Assembly: GCA_021324815.1 (NCBI GenBank)
Contig: JAJPIJ010000007.1
Span: 1-58,005 of the forward strand
DNA: 58,005 nt
Reading direction: 5' to 3'
Source of the DNA: Gammaproteobacteria bacterium
Lineage (GTDB): Bacteria > Pseudomonadota > Gammaproteobacteria > JAJPIJ01
The notes below the pieces were generated by a model. It was not told the origin of the DNA. It made no database searches and saw only the letters and a list, made by a program, of their open reading frames with translations. Both the position numbers and the translations under genes were made by a program. Below, piece by piece: positions 22,877 to 31,410 of this stretch. Every line of letters begins with the position of its first letter. Position 1 is the first letter of the stretch.

Positions 22877-22968
22877 GACGCTGATCAACGCCTGCTGAAG
22901 GTACAATGGGTCCCCGCCGCCGGATCTGATGGCGAGCGGGCGATTTAAACGCTGGGAGGATTGTGCCC

Positions 22969-23925
22969 ATGAATGGTAGCAGCGAGAAGAAATCCAAGGT
23001 ATGGCCGTGGATCCTGTCCCTGGGCTTGGGGGTGATGGCCTGCGTCACGGCGAATGGCCTGCGCGCCGAGGAGGAAAGCACGCCGCCGCGCACGGCGCTC
23101 AAGGTATGCGGCGATCCCAACGCCATGCCGGCGTCCAATGACAAGATGGAGGGCTTCGAGAACAAGATCGCCAAATTATTCGCCGACAGCCTCGGATTGC
23201 CGCTTCAGTATTACTGGTTCCCGCAGCGATTCAAATTCATCCGCAACACCCTCAAAAACAACAAGACGCCGGATGGGTCGTATCAGTGTGATCTGGTCAT
23301 CAGCGTTCCCGAGCATTTCGACATGGCCGCGACCACGCAACCGTATTATCACTCCACCTGGGCGATGGTGTACGTCAAGGGCCGGGGGCTGGATGACGTC
23401 AAATCCCAGGAGGACCTCATCAATCTGCCGCCGGAGCGCAAGAAGAATCTGCGGATTGGATTGTACGATGTCGGGCCGGCCACCGAATGGGCGTACCGAC
23501 ACGGCCTGCTTGATTACATGGTGCCCTATCAGCACATGACGGCCGATGTGCAGGATTATCCGGGCCGCATCATCGAGCAGGATCTGGTGCAGGACAAGAT
23601 CAATGTCACCTTTGAATGGGGGCCCATCGCCGGATACTACGCCAAGAAAATCAAAAATCCGGAACTGGTGGTGATCCCCATGAAATCGGAACCCGGCATC
23701 AAGTTCGATTTCCGGTTTACCATGGCCACGCGTTTTGGCGAGAAGGCCTGGAAGCAGCAGGTCAACGATTTCATCACCCGGCATCGCGATGACATCCGCG
23801 CGATACTGGCTGAGTACGGTGTCCCGCTGGTGGAGGATGGCGGCGACAAGGCCGGTGATGAGGGCGGGGACAAGCAAAAGCCGGGCGGAGATCACAAGGG
23901 CAAAGGCAGGAAAGGTCGGAGGTGA
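22969..23925 (+). CDS. xoxJ: XoxJ/MxaJ-like periplasmic binding protein
   Basis: A 318-residue protein with a signal peptide (WPWILSLGLGVMACVTANG) and the fold of solute-binding protein family 3. Characteristic is the beginning of the mature part, LKVCGDPNAMPASNDKMEGF, and then QCDLVISVPEHFD. XoxJ and MxaJ are thought to help methanol dehydrogenase mature or become activated. The ATG at 22969 is eight bases from GGGAGGA; a GTG at 22963 is less well spaced. The C-terminus ends in a Gly/Lys/Asp-rich tail after about residue 290, unusual for the family. Its stop overlaps the ribosome-binding site of the next gene, so the two form an operon. Confidence 0.9.
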   Translation: MNGSSEKKSKVWPWILSLGLGVMACVTANGLRAEEESTPPRTALKVCGDPNAMPASNDKMEGFENKIAKLFADSLGLPLQYYWFPQRFKFIRNTLKNNKTPDGSYQCDLVISVPEHFDMAATTQPYYHSTWAMVYVKGRGLDDVKSQEDLINLPPERKKNLRIGLYDVGPATEWAYRHGLLDYMVPYQHMTADVQDYPGRIIEQDLVQDKINVTFEWGPIAGYYAKKIKNPELVVIPMKSEPGIKFDFRFTMATRFGEKAWKQQVNDFITRHRDDIRAILAEYGVPLVEDGGDKAGDEGGDKQKPGGDHKGKGRKGRR

Positions 23926-23933
23926 TGAAAACC

Positions 23934-24812
23934 ATGATGCCCAACGTCAAATATGAATTTCATGCTTTTCTTGTCCGGCTCAAGAGTACGGTGGCCGGCT
24001 GCCTCGTGAGCATCCTCATGCTTGGAGGGGCGGTCGTGGCGGCGGAGGATTCCTCACCCCCCCCGGCCGCGGCGCCGGGCGGTGATTCGGTGGAGAAAAT
24101 GCCGAACGTCGACAAGGAGGGCAGGATGGATCCGGACGCTCTCGCGCACATCGGGCGCGTGGGCGATTCCATGGAAAGCGAAAACGTGAAGCTCTCCGAC
24201 GCCGAGACGCTGCTGTGGATGACCGACCATCTCAAGAACATCAAAACGCCGACGGTGCTCAGGTATCACTTCAAAAAGCAGGGGACCTTCGAGGAGGGTT
24301 TCGAGGATAACGTGGAATTTCGCATCAAGGAAATCAAGCCCGACGGCATGAAGGCGGGCGAGGTCAGCTGGTTCAGCGGCGAACGCAATCATTACGTGCC
24401 GCCCTATGACGGGATCAGCGGCAATCCGGTGCTGGGCATATACCTGCAGGGCGACGTGCTGGAGATGAACCGGATTACGGAAGGGTACTGGCGCTATTTC
24501 CACCGTTTGATCAAGCAAGCCTTCGCGAACAGCGCCGAAATCAAGCCGGTGTCGATTTCATTCAACGGCAAGACGGTGCAGGGCAAGCAGGTGCGGATCA
24601 CGCCGTACCTGAAGGATCCCCATACCTTCGGCAACGAGACCTTCAAAAAACTGGAAAACAAGGAATACCTCATCACCGTCTGTGACGAAATTCCCGGCTA
24701 TCTATACGAAATCCATACGGTAGTGCCGGCCCCGGAGGACGCCAGCGACAAGTCCAAGCCGTTGATTGACGAGTCCCTGGTGCTGGTGTCCGCGGAGCAG
24801 GCTGCCCGTTGA
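23934..24812 (+). CDS. Unknown periplasmic protein in operon with xoxJ
   Basis: About 292 residues. The start is uncertain: GGAGGTGAT, a perfect anti-Shine-Dalgarno match, overlaps the xoxJ stop and favours the ATG at 23934; ATG at 23925 is also possible. A signal-peptide-like segment (AGCLVSILMLGGAVVAA) is followed by a Pro/Gly-rich linker and then a globular region of about 230 residues with SDAETLLWMTDHLKNI, RYHFKKQGTFEEGF and YLITVCDEIPGYLYEIH. It has no heme motif, no membrane helix beyond the leader and a single mature cysteine. I do not recognise the family. Its operon position makes it a candidate accessory factor for XoxF, for example in assembly or lanthanide handling; that is inference only. 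Confidence 0.85.
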   Translation: MMPNVKYEFHAFLVRLKSTVAGCLVSILMLGGAVVAAEDSSPPPAAAPGGDSVEKMPNVDKEGRMDPDALAHIGRVGDSMESENVKLSDAETLLWMTDHLKNIKTPTVLRYHFKKQGTFEEGFEDNVEFRIKEIKPDGMKAGEVSWFSGERNHYVPPYDGISGNPVLGIYLQGDVLEMNRITEGYWRYFHRLIKQAFANSAEIKPVSISFNGKTVQGKQVRITPYLKDPHTFGNETFKKLENKEYLITVCDEIPGYLYEIHTVVPAPEDASDKSKPLIDESLVLVSAEQAAR

Positions 24813-24831
24813 AACGCCGCCCGCGCCGCGC

Positions 24832-24863
24832 ATGAAAAACCCGGCGGACGCCGGGTTTTTCAT
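24832..24863. terminator. Bidirectional terminator between convergent operons
   Basis: A perfect 15-bp inverted repeat, ATGAAAAACCCGGCG with CGCCGGGTTTTTCAT, around GA. The T-run on either strand lets it end both the xoxJ operon (plus) and the formate dehydrogenase operon (minus). Confidence 0.9.
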
Positions 24864-24885
24864 GCCGCAGGCAGGATGGGATTCG

Positions 24886-25128
24886 TCAGCCTGCGAGCGG
24901 GATGCCGGTCTGGTGCGCCTGTCCGTACCACACCTTCTGGTTGTGTATCTTCCCCAGCACCTGATGCAATTGCTTGATGCGGTTCTCCCGTTCAACGTCA
25001 GAACCGGGCGCGGAGTCCGGGTGCAGGTGGACGCGACGGGTGAGCGCGCCGATCTCATTGCGCAGCGCCTGTTCGATCAATTCGACATCCTTGGTGGTGA
25101 GTTTGAATGAATCATTGTAGGTAGCCAT
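24886..25128 (-). CDS. Small helical protein ending the formate dehydrogenase operon
   Basis: An 80-residue charged protein starting MATYNDSFKLTTKDVELIEQ and containing GKIHNQKVWYGQ. The ATG at 25128 has GGGAGG seven bases upstream. It is the last gene of the fhc-formate dehydrogenase operon, 98 bp after the alpha subunit. Some NAD-type formate dehydrogenase operons carry a small delta subunit, FdsD, in this area, but this sequence does not resemble FdsD. It reads as one long helical hairpin with no cysteines. The function is unknown. Confidence 0.8.
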   Translation of the reverse strand: MATYNDSFKLTTKDVELIEQALRNEIGALTRRVHLHPDSAPGSDVERENRIKQLHQVLGKIHNQKVWYGQAHQTGIPLAG

Positions 25129-25226
25129 CGCCCGCCCTCCCATGATTTGAATGGTGGAATTGAAGAAGTGATTCCGTGTTATCGCCCCGAAGTTTCCGGG
25201 AAAACTAATACTTTACCTTGGGGAAT

Positions 25227-27989
25227 TCAAGCAGCCGCGCGCGTGACGCGCACGGCACAGTACTTGAATTCCGGAATTTTCCCGTAGGGATCAAGCGCTT
25301 CATTGGTCAGAATATTGGCGGCCGCCTCGTGGAAGGCGAAGGCCATGAATACGCACCCCGGCTGGACGGTGTCGCTCACACGGACCGGCGCGGTGATGCG
25401 CCCGCGCCGCGATTCCACCGTGATTTCATCACCGTCACCCACCCCGATCTTCAGGGTGTCATGGGGATGCATGCCGATGCTGGGACGGGGCTCGATGGCA
25501 TCGAGCACGCTGGCGTGACGCGTCATGCTGCCGGTGTGCCAGTGTTCCAGCAGCCGGCCGGTGATGAAAATATAGGGGTAATCCTGATCCGGCAGTTCCG
25601 CGGCCGTCGTGTAATCCACCGGCACGAATCTCGCCCTGCCATCCTCCGTCGGGAAGCCGTTTTTGAAAATCACCGGCTCACCCGGATCCCCCTCTTTCAA
25701 ACAGGGATAGGTGACGGAATCCTCCCGCTCCAGCCGCTCCCAGGTGATTCCGGCCACGCTGGGAACCGCCACGCGGATTTCGTTCCACACATCAGCCGGC
25801 CCGCCATAGTTCCAGTTCAGGCCCAGCCGGCGGGCGATCTCCTGGATGATCCAGAGATCCTGCCGCGCCTCCCCCGGCGGATCGATGGCCTGGCGGCCGA
25901 GCTGCACGCGGCGATCGGTGTTGGTGAAGGTGCCGGTCTTCTCGGGAAACGCCGAGGCGGGCAGGATCACGTCGGCATAGCCCGCCGTTTCCGTGAAGAA
26001 GATATCCTGCACCACCAGGTGATGAAGGTGGGCGAGCGCCTCGCGGGCGTGATTGAGATTGGGATCCGACATGGCGGGATTCTCGCCCATGATATACATG
26101 CCGCGGATCTTTCCCGCGTGGACGGCGTGCATGATTTCAACGACGGTGAGTCCGGCGTTGGGGTCCAGTTTCGCCTGCCACAGCCGCTCGAATCTTTCGC
26201 GCACCTGCGGCGAGCGGACGGGCTGGTAGTCCGGGTAGACCATGGGGATCAGGCCGACATCCGACGCGCCCTGGACGTTGTTCTGGCCGCGCAAGGGATG
26301 CAATCCCGTGCCGGGACGCCCGATCTGGCCGGTCATCAATGCCAGCGCGATCAGGCAGCGGGCGTTGTCGGTGCCGTGGATGTGCTGGGAGATGCCCATG
26401 CCCCAGAAGATGATCGAATTTTTCGCCGTCGCGTAGAGGCGGGCGACTTCGCGGATGACCTCCGGAGCAATGCCGCAAATGGGCGCCATTTTCTCCGGCA
26501 GGTACTGTATGACCCGGTTGCGCAGCGCCTGATAGCCCTCGGTGTACCTGGAGATGTAGGCGTCGTTTTGCAGACCTTCAGTGATGATGACGTTCATCAT
26601 CGCGTTGAGCAGCGCGACGTCGCCGCCGGGGCGAATTTGCAGGAAGTAAGCGGCGTGGCGGGCGAGCTCCGGCACCTGCGGACTGATGACAATGAGTTTC
26701 TTGCCGGCCTTGGCGGCATTTTTCATGAAGGTGGCCGCCACCGGGTGATTGACCGTGGGGTTGGCGCCGATGACGATGATGACATCCGCCTGTGCCGTGC
26801 CGTCGGCGACCTGGTTGGAGACGGCGCCGGAGCCTATGCCCTCGAGCAGCGCGGCCACGGAGGAGGCGTGGCACAGGCGCGTGCAGTGGTCGACGTTGTT
26901 GGTGCCGAAGCCGGCGCGCACCAGTTTCTGGAACAGATAGGCCTCCTCGTTGCTGCCCTTGGCGCTGCCGAAACCGGCCAGCGCACCCGGTCCGTACGCA
27001 TCGCGGATGGCCTTCAGTCCGGCGGCGGCGACATCAAGCGCCTCCTCCCAGCCGGCTTCACGGAAGTATTCCATCATTTTCGCGGGTGGGATCAACGCCG
27101 CGGTCCTGGGTCTGTCCGGACGGCGGATGAGGGGACGGGTCAGCCGTTGCGGGTGGTGAATGTAATCGAAGCCGTAACGCCCCTTGACGCACAGGCGGCT
27201 GTGATTGGCCGGACCGTCACGACCGTCCACGTGCATGATGCGATTGCCGCTGACGTTGAAGGCCAGCAGGCAACCCACGCCGCAGTAGGGGCAGGTGGAA
27301 TCAACCCGCCTGTCGATTCTGGCAAGGCCGGCGTTGTTGGCCGGCATCAGGGCGCCGGTGGGACAGGCCTGCACGCATTCTCCGCAGCTGACACAGCTGC
27401 TCTCCCCCATCGGGTCCCGGATGTCGAAGACGATCTCGGCGTGCCGGCCCCGGAAGGCATAGCCGATCACGTCGTTGACCTGTTCCTCGCGGCAGGCGCG
27501 CACGCAGCGCGTGCACTGGATGCAGGCGTCGAGGTTCACGGCGATGGCCGGGTTGCTGAGGTCCGGAGCGGGCTGGTGGCGTCCCTCGAAGCGGGGACGC
27601 CGCACGCCCATTTTCTCCGCCCAGACGTCGAGTTCAGATCGCAAACTGTACGGTGATTTGCCCTGGCCGGGCATGTCGGACAGCAGCAATTCCAGCACCA
27701 TTTTTTGCGAATGCACCGCGCGCTCTGAGTTGGCGCGCACTTCCATGTTCGTACTGGGCTGGCGGCAGCAAGACGGCGCCAGCACCCGCTCGCCCTTGAT
27801 CTCCACCATGCAGGCGCGGCAGTTGCCGTCCGGCCGGTAGCCCTCCTTGTAACACAGACGCGGGATGTACACCCCGGCCCGTTCGGCGGCCTGGAGGATG
27901 GTCTCGCCGGGCAGGGCCTCGATGTTTCTGCCGTCCAGCGTAAAGGGCACGGTCCGGGGACTGCCCAGATATTGCGGATTCGCCGCCAT
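25227..27989 (-). CDS. fdsA: NAD-type formate dehydrogenase, alpha (catalytic) subunit
   Basis: A 920-residue cytosolic molybdo- or tungstopterin enzyme oxidising formate to CO2. Domains in order are: N-terminal [2Fe-2S] (RLCYKEGYRPDGNCRACMVE, residues about 45-65); a NuoG-type Cys region; two [4Fe-4S] sites (CIQCTRCVRAC and SCVSCGECVQACPTGA); a further [4Fe-4S] (CPYCGVGC); and then the bis-MGD catalytic part. There the metal ligand is Cys in HCTRLCHASSV, so it is not a selenoenzyme. The C-terminal domain is the molybdopterin dinucleotide-binding fold (FITGRLLEHWHTGSMTRH). It starts one base after the stop of the fused gamma-beta subunit. Whether Mo or W is used cannot be told from sequence. 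Confidence 0.95.
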   Translation of the reverse strand: MAANPQYLGSPRTVPFTLDGRNIEALPGETILQAAERAGVYIPRLCYKEGYRPDGNCRACMVEIKGERVLAPSCCRQPSTNMEVRANSERAVHSQKMVLELLLSDMPGQGKSPYSLRSELDVWAEKMGVRRPRFEGRHQPAPDLSNPAIAVNLDACIQCTRCVRACREEQVNDVIGYAFRGRHAEIVFDIRDPMGESSCVSCGECVQACPTGALMPANNAGLARIDRRVDSTCPYCGVGCLLAFNVSGNRIMHVDGRDGPANHSRLCVKGRYGFDYIHHPQRLTRPLIRRPDRPRTAALIPPAKMMEYFREAGWEEALDVAAAGLKAIRDAYGPGALAGFGSAKGSNEEAYLFQKLVRAGFGTNNVDHCTRLCHASSVAALLEGIGSGAVSNQVADGTAQADVIIVIGANPTVNHPVAATFMKNAAKAGKKLIVISPQVPELARHAAYFLQIRPGGDVALLNAMMNVIITEGLQNDAYISRYTEGYQALRNRVIQYLPEKMAPICGIAPEVIREVARLYATAKNSIIFWGMGISQHIHGTDNARCLIALALMTGQIGRPGTGLHPLRGQNNVQGASDVGLIPMVYPDYQPVRSPQVRERFERLWQAKLDPNAGLTVVEIMHAVHAGKIRGMYIMGENPAMSDPNLNHAREALAHLHHLVVQDIFFTETAGYADVILPASAFPEKTGTFTNTDRRVQLGRQAIDPPGEARQDLWIIQEIARRLGLNWNYGGPADVWNEIRVAVPSVAGITWERLEREDSVTYPCLKEGDPGEPVIFKNGFPTEDGRARFVPVDYTTAAELPDQDYPYIFITGRLLEHWHTGSMTRHASVLDAIEPRPSIGMHPHDTLKIGVGDGDEITVESRRGRITAPVRVSDTVQPGCVFMAFAFHEAAANILTNEALDPYGKIPEFKYCAVRVTRAAA

Positions 27990-27990
27990 G

Positions 27991-29673
27991 CTACTTTCCG
28001 CCTCGCTTGAATTCCTGAGGAAAATATTTTACCGCACATCGCAGGGGGTTGGGCGCCGCCTGGCCCAGACCGCAGATGGAGGCGTCGATCATCACCTGCG
28101 AGAGCTCCTCCAGCAGATTGAAGTCCCAGTCCTGCCTTTGCATCAGTTTCACCGCCTTGGCGGTGCCCACCCGGCAGGGCGTGCACTGGCCACAGGACTC
28201 GTCCTCGAAGAAGCGCATGGCGTTCAGGGCGGCGGCGCGGGCGCTGTCCTTGTCCGAGAGGATGATGATCGCCGCGGAGCCGATGAAGCAGCCGTAGGAG
28301 TTCAGCGTGTCAAAATCCAGTGGAACGTCGCCGAGACTTGCGGGCAGGATGCCGCCGGAGGCCCCGCCGGGAAAGTAGCCGTAAAATTCGTGACCGGGCA
28401 GCATGCCGCCGCAGTATTCGTCGATCAACTCGCGGACGGTGATGCCCGCGGGTGCCAGGTGCACGCCGGGCTTGTTGACGCGGCCGCTGACTGAAAACGA
28501 TCGCAGCCCCCTGCGGCCATGGCGACCGTGCGAGGTGAACCAGGCCGCGCCCTTCTCAAGAATGTCGCGCACCCAGTACAGCGTTTCCATGTTGTGTTCG
28601 AGCGTCGGCCTTCCGAACAGGCCGACCTGGGCGACGTAGGGCGGGCGCAGGCGCGGCATGCCGCGCTTGCCCTCGATGGATTCGATCATCGCCGATTCCT
28701 CGCCGCAGATGTAGGCGCCGGCGCCCCGCCGCAGCTCGATGGTTTTTGGCAGCGGGCAGGGCGGCGCGGCCTTGAGCAGCCGGAGTTCACGCGTCAGGGC
28801 CTGGCGCACGCCGGCGTATTCATCGCGCAGGTAGAGGTAGACGTCGTCGCATTCGATGGCCCAGGCGGCGATCAACATGCCCTCCAGAAAGCGGTGCGGA
28901 TCGCGCTCGAGGTAAAAGCGATCCTTGAAGGTGCCCGGTTCGCCTTCGTCGATGTTGACGGCGATCAGGCGCGGTTTGGGCTGCTCGCGCAAAATGCGCC
29001 ACTTGCGGCCGGCGGGAAAACCGGCGCCGCCCAGGCCGCGCAGGTTGGAGTCCTCGAGGGCCTTGATGACGTCCTCCACCTTCCGGCGGCCCCCGACGCA
29101 GTCGCGCAGCGTTTGATAGCCGCCCGTGGACTGGTATTGCGCATAAGTGATGCAGTCAGGCGCCGACGCCGCATGCGCGCCGTCCTTCACGGCTTTCACC
29201 ACATCGTCGGTGGAGGCGCGATCTATGGGATTGGTTCCGACGACCGCCACCGGCGCCGCCTCACAGCGGCCCACGCAGGGCGCGGATTTGACCCGCACGC
29301 CGGGCCCAAATGCCTTTTTCAGGCTCTGCAGGAGGGCGCCCGCGCCGGCGATGTCGCAGGAGATGGAATCGCAGACGCGCACCGTCAGTTTCGGCGGCGG
29401 CTGATCATTTTCTTTGATTACATCAAAATGATGATAGAAGGTCGCCACCTCGTAGACCTCGGCGGTGGACAGCTTCATCTCCCCGGCCAGCGCGGTGATG
29501 TGCGCCGCCGAGATGTGCTTGAAGTGATCCTGGATTTTGTGCAAATGCTCGATGAGCAGGTCGCGCCGCCGCGGCGCGTCGCCCAGCAACTCGCGGATCT
29601 CCGCCAGCACCTGCGGATCCACAGTCCGCCCCCGTGCCCGTCTTCCCGAAGTGCCGTTCGCGCCTCTGCCCAT
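27991..29673 (-). CDS. fdsB: Formate dehydrogenase, fused gamma-beta (NuoE-NuoF) subunit
   Basis: A 560-residue electron-transfer subunit joining two Complex I-like parts. Residues about 20-170 are NuoE-like and bind [2Fe-2S] through RVCDSISC and CVGRCEAAP. Residues about 185-555 are NuoF-like, with FMN/NAD motifs (GLGGAGFPAGRKW, GAGAYICGEESAMIES) and [4Fe-4S] cysteines in ESCGQCTPCRVG. It passes electrons from the alpha subunit to NAD+. The same fusion is known in Methylobacterium formate dehydrogenase 1. It starts 10 bp after the fhcC stop, so formyl hydrolysis and formate oxidation are encoded on one transcript. Confidence 0.94.
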   Translation of the reverse strand: MGRGANGTSGRRARGRTVDPQVLAEIRELLGDAPRRRDLLIEHLHKIQDHFKHISAAHITALAGEMKLSTAEVYEVATFYHHFDVIKENDQPPPKLTVRVCDSISCDIAGAGALLQSLKKAFGPGVRVKSAPCVGRCEAAPVAVVGTNPIDRASTDDVVKAVKDGAHAASAPDCITYAQYQSTGGYQTLRDCVGGRRKVEDVIKALEDSNLRGLGGAGFPAGRKWRILREQPKPRLIAVNIDEGEPGTFKDRFYLERDPHRFLEGMLIAAWAIECDDVYLYLRDEYAGVRQALTRELRLLKAAPPCPLPKTIELRRGAGAYICGEESAMIESIEGKRGMPRLRPPYVAQVGLFGRPTLEHNMETLYWVRDILEKGAAWFTSHGRHGRRGLRSFSVSGRVNKPGVHLAPAGITVRELIDEYCGGMLPGHEFYGYFPGGASGGILPASLGDVPLDFDTLNSYGCFIGSAAIIILSDKDSARAAALNAMRFFEDESCGQCTPCRVGTAKAVKLMQRQDWDFNLLEELSQVMIDASICGLGQAAPNPLRCAVKYFPQEFKRGGK

Positions 29674-29683
29674 GGCTGTCCGC

Positions 29684-30514
29684 TCAGTAGGGGTAGGAGG
29701 CGCGGAGGATCATGAGCTCGCCCTTGCCGCCGGTGGCCAGATCGCCGCAATACCTGTCGCATAGCGGCCCGCGTCCCCTGAGTTCCGGAAGATTGGGATA
29801 CTCGCGCGTCAAATGATGAAACAGGATGCGCAAAAACTGCATCTTCAGTATTCCACAGTAGTTGAACGAGGCCGGCAGCCGCTCCGGTTTGCGGATCAGG
29901 ATCACGGTGCCGCGTCTCATCCCGGCGCCGGCAAAATCCCCGGCATTTCCGAACACCACGATGGTGCCGGCCAGCATCCGCGCGCCGCAGTAATCGCCGG
30001 TGTCGCCCTTGACGACGACAATGCCGCGTCGCATGCGGTCGCCGACGCGCATTCCGGCATTTCCGGCAATCAGTATGGTGCCGCCGTCCATGCCGTGGGC
30101 GTCGCCCGGCAGCCCGCCGCCGACTTGATTGCCGGCGCAGCCGCGGACTTCAATCCGGCCGCCGTGCATGTTCGCGCCGAGCCAGTCGCCCGCGTCGCCG
30201 TGGACCATGATTCGTCCGCCGCGCATGGCCGCGCCCAGTTGATGACCGACGCGGCCGCGCACGGTGATGACACCGGCAGCCATTGCCGCGCCGATGCCGT
30301 CGAACTTTCCAAGATCGCCGCGCAATTGCAACTGGCTCGCATCCCCGCCGCTCAACGAGAAAAGATCGCCCACCTTCACCTTGCGATTGCCGCACTGCAA
30401 TCTGATTGCCGCGATGGCGCTGCGGCGCATCCCTGATAGTCGGTCCGGAATCAACGCGGAAAGTTCCACGCGCTGTGACGGCGGTTCCTTCAGGGTGAGT
30501 GTGAGTGGCTTCAT
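29684..30514 (-). CDS. fhcC: Formyltransferase/hydrolase complex subunit C
   Basis: A 276-residue protein with the right-handed beta-helix of glutamate synthase alpha/FwdC type, seen as repeated Gly-x-x-Gly steps: GGRIMVHGDAGDWLGANMHG, GGTILIAGNAGMRVGDRM, RGIVVVKGDTGDYCGARM. In the Fhc complex it is a structural scaffold. Its start overlaps the fhcD stop (ATGA), which implies translational coupling. It is the paralogue of the gene at 36376-37197. Confidence 0.93.
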   Translation of the reverse strand: MKPLTLTLKEPPSQRVELSALIPDRLSGMRRSAIAAIRLQCGNRKVKVGDLFSLSGGDASQLQLRGDLGKFDGIGAAMAAGVITVRGRVGHQLGAAMRGGRIMVHGDAGDWLGANMHGGRIEVRGCAGNQVGGGLPGDAHGMDGGTILIAGNAGMRVGDRMRRGIVVVKGDTGDYCGARMLAGTIVVFGNAGDFAGAGMRRGTVILIRKPERLPASFNYCGILKMQFLRILFHHLTREYPNLPELRGRGPLCDRYCGDLATGGKGELMILRASYPY

Positions 30515-31410
30515 TTGAGAATTTTGTGCAGGTGAAAGTGGTGGGGACCGAGCTTGCCGCCGTAATGACCGGCGCTGATCCGGTAGATGCCCCGCCGGGG
30601 TCCGAACGAGCACGTCACCTCGATGCCGGTGCGCATGGCCTCCGTAATCGCGTCCTTGTCCAGCCCGTCGATCACGATCTCCAGCACCGATCCGACTTTT
30701 TCGGAAAGCGCGGAATCCGGAACCCTGCCCTTGAGCGTGGGGCAATAGAGATGGTTGGTCGAGGTGTTCATGAACTTGTATTTGGAGCCCACCTTCGAGC
30801 CGGAGCCCACCACGCCCCCCGGGAACGGCGTCACCGCGCCGCGCACCTTTTTCATCGCCTTGACGGCCTTCTCGCAGGCGGCGAGTCCGTGGCGCGAACT
30901 CTTGGCGAATACCAGAAAATTGCCGCCGCCGATGGCGTCGGTGACGCCGGTGCTTTCCTCGCACATGAATTCGCCGTGCATCACCGGCACGCGCCAGTAG
31001 CGCGTGCCGTCCACCAGCTTGGAAATCTGGTAGCCGTCGCCGAAGAAACGCAGGCTTTTGCCGAGCGGGATGCGATCGGCGGTGTGCAGCCCGGAGTAAC
31101 AGGCGGCGGTGGCGGTGGTCATGACGGACTGGCCGACGCGCTTCAGCACCTGTTCCGCGAGCTGCCTGGTGGAGGTGGCGAAGATGAGCACGGAAATGCC
31201 GGGCCGGCCGTCGGGGGTATGGCGCTCGTTGATCTCGTACTCTATGCCCGCCTCGCAGCCGCAGCCGATGATGGAGGAGGCGAATCCCGTCAGGGAGTTC
31301 GCCGCCCGGTAGGCCCATTTGTACGACATGGCGGTGATGATGAGGCGCGTCGCCTTCATGGGAAACGCCTCGGCGAAGGTGTTGTCTATTTCCACGCCGT
31401 TGATCTTCAT
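30511..31410 (-). CDS. fhcD: Formyl-methanofuran:H4MPT formyltransferase (Fhc subunit D)
   Basis: A 299-residue Ftr-family protein. It transfers the formyl group from N5-formyl-H4MPT to methanofuran or methylofuran. Family motifs include INGVEIDNTFAEAFPMKATR, TGFASSIIGCGCEAGIE and GDGYQISKLVDGTRYWRVPV. It overlaps fhcA upstream and fhcC downstream by four bases each. The second Ftr at 37194-38102 keeps all of these blocks but differs in many residues, so the two copies are old paralogues or have separate origins. Confidence 0.95.
   Translation of the reverse strand: MKINGVEIDNTFAEAFPMKATRLIITAMSYKWAYRAANSLTGFASSIIGCGCEAGIEYEINERHTPDGRPGISVLIFATSTRQLAEQVLKRVGQSVMTTATAACYSGLHTADRIPLGKSLRFFGDGYQISKLVDGTRYWRVPVMHGEFMCEESTGVTDAIGGGNFLVFAKSSRHGLAACEKAVKAMKKVRGAVTPFPGGVVGSGSKVGSKYKFMNTSTNHLYCPTLKGRVPDSALSEKVGSVLEIVIDGLDKDAITEAMRTGIEVTCSFGPRRGIYRISAGHYGGKLGPHHFHLHKILK

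Noticed and set aside
24886-25128. FdsD (formate dehydrogenase delta subunit)
   Set aside because: The position fits, but the sequence does not resemble FdsD. It is left as unknown.
25218-27656. An 812-codon plus-strand frame over the formate dehydrogenase alpha gene
   Set aside because: It is the complement of a clear FdsA protein with all cluster motifs. The plus-strand product is His/Arg-rich shadow sequence.
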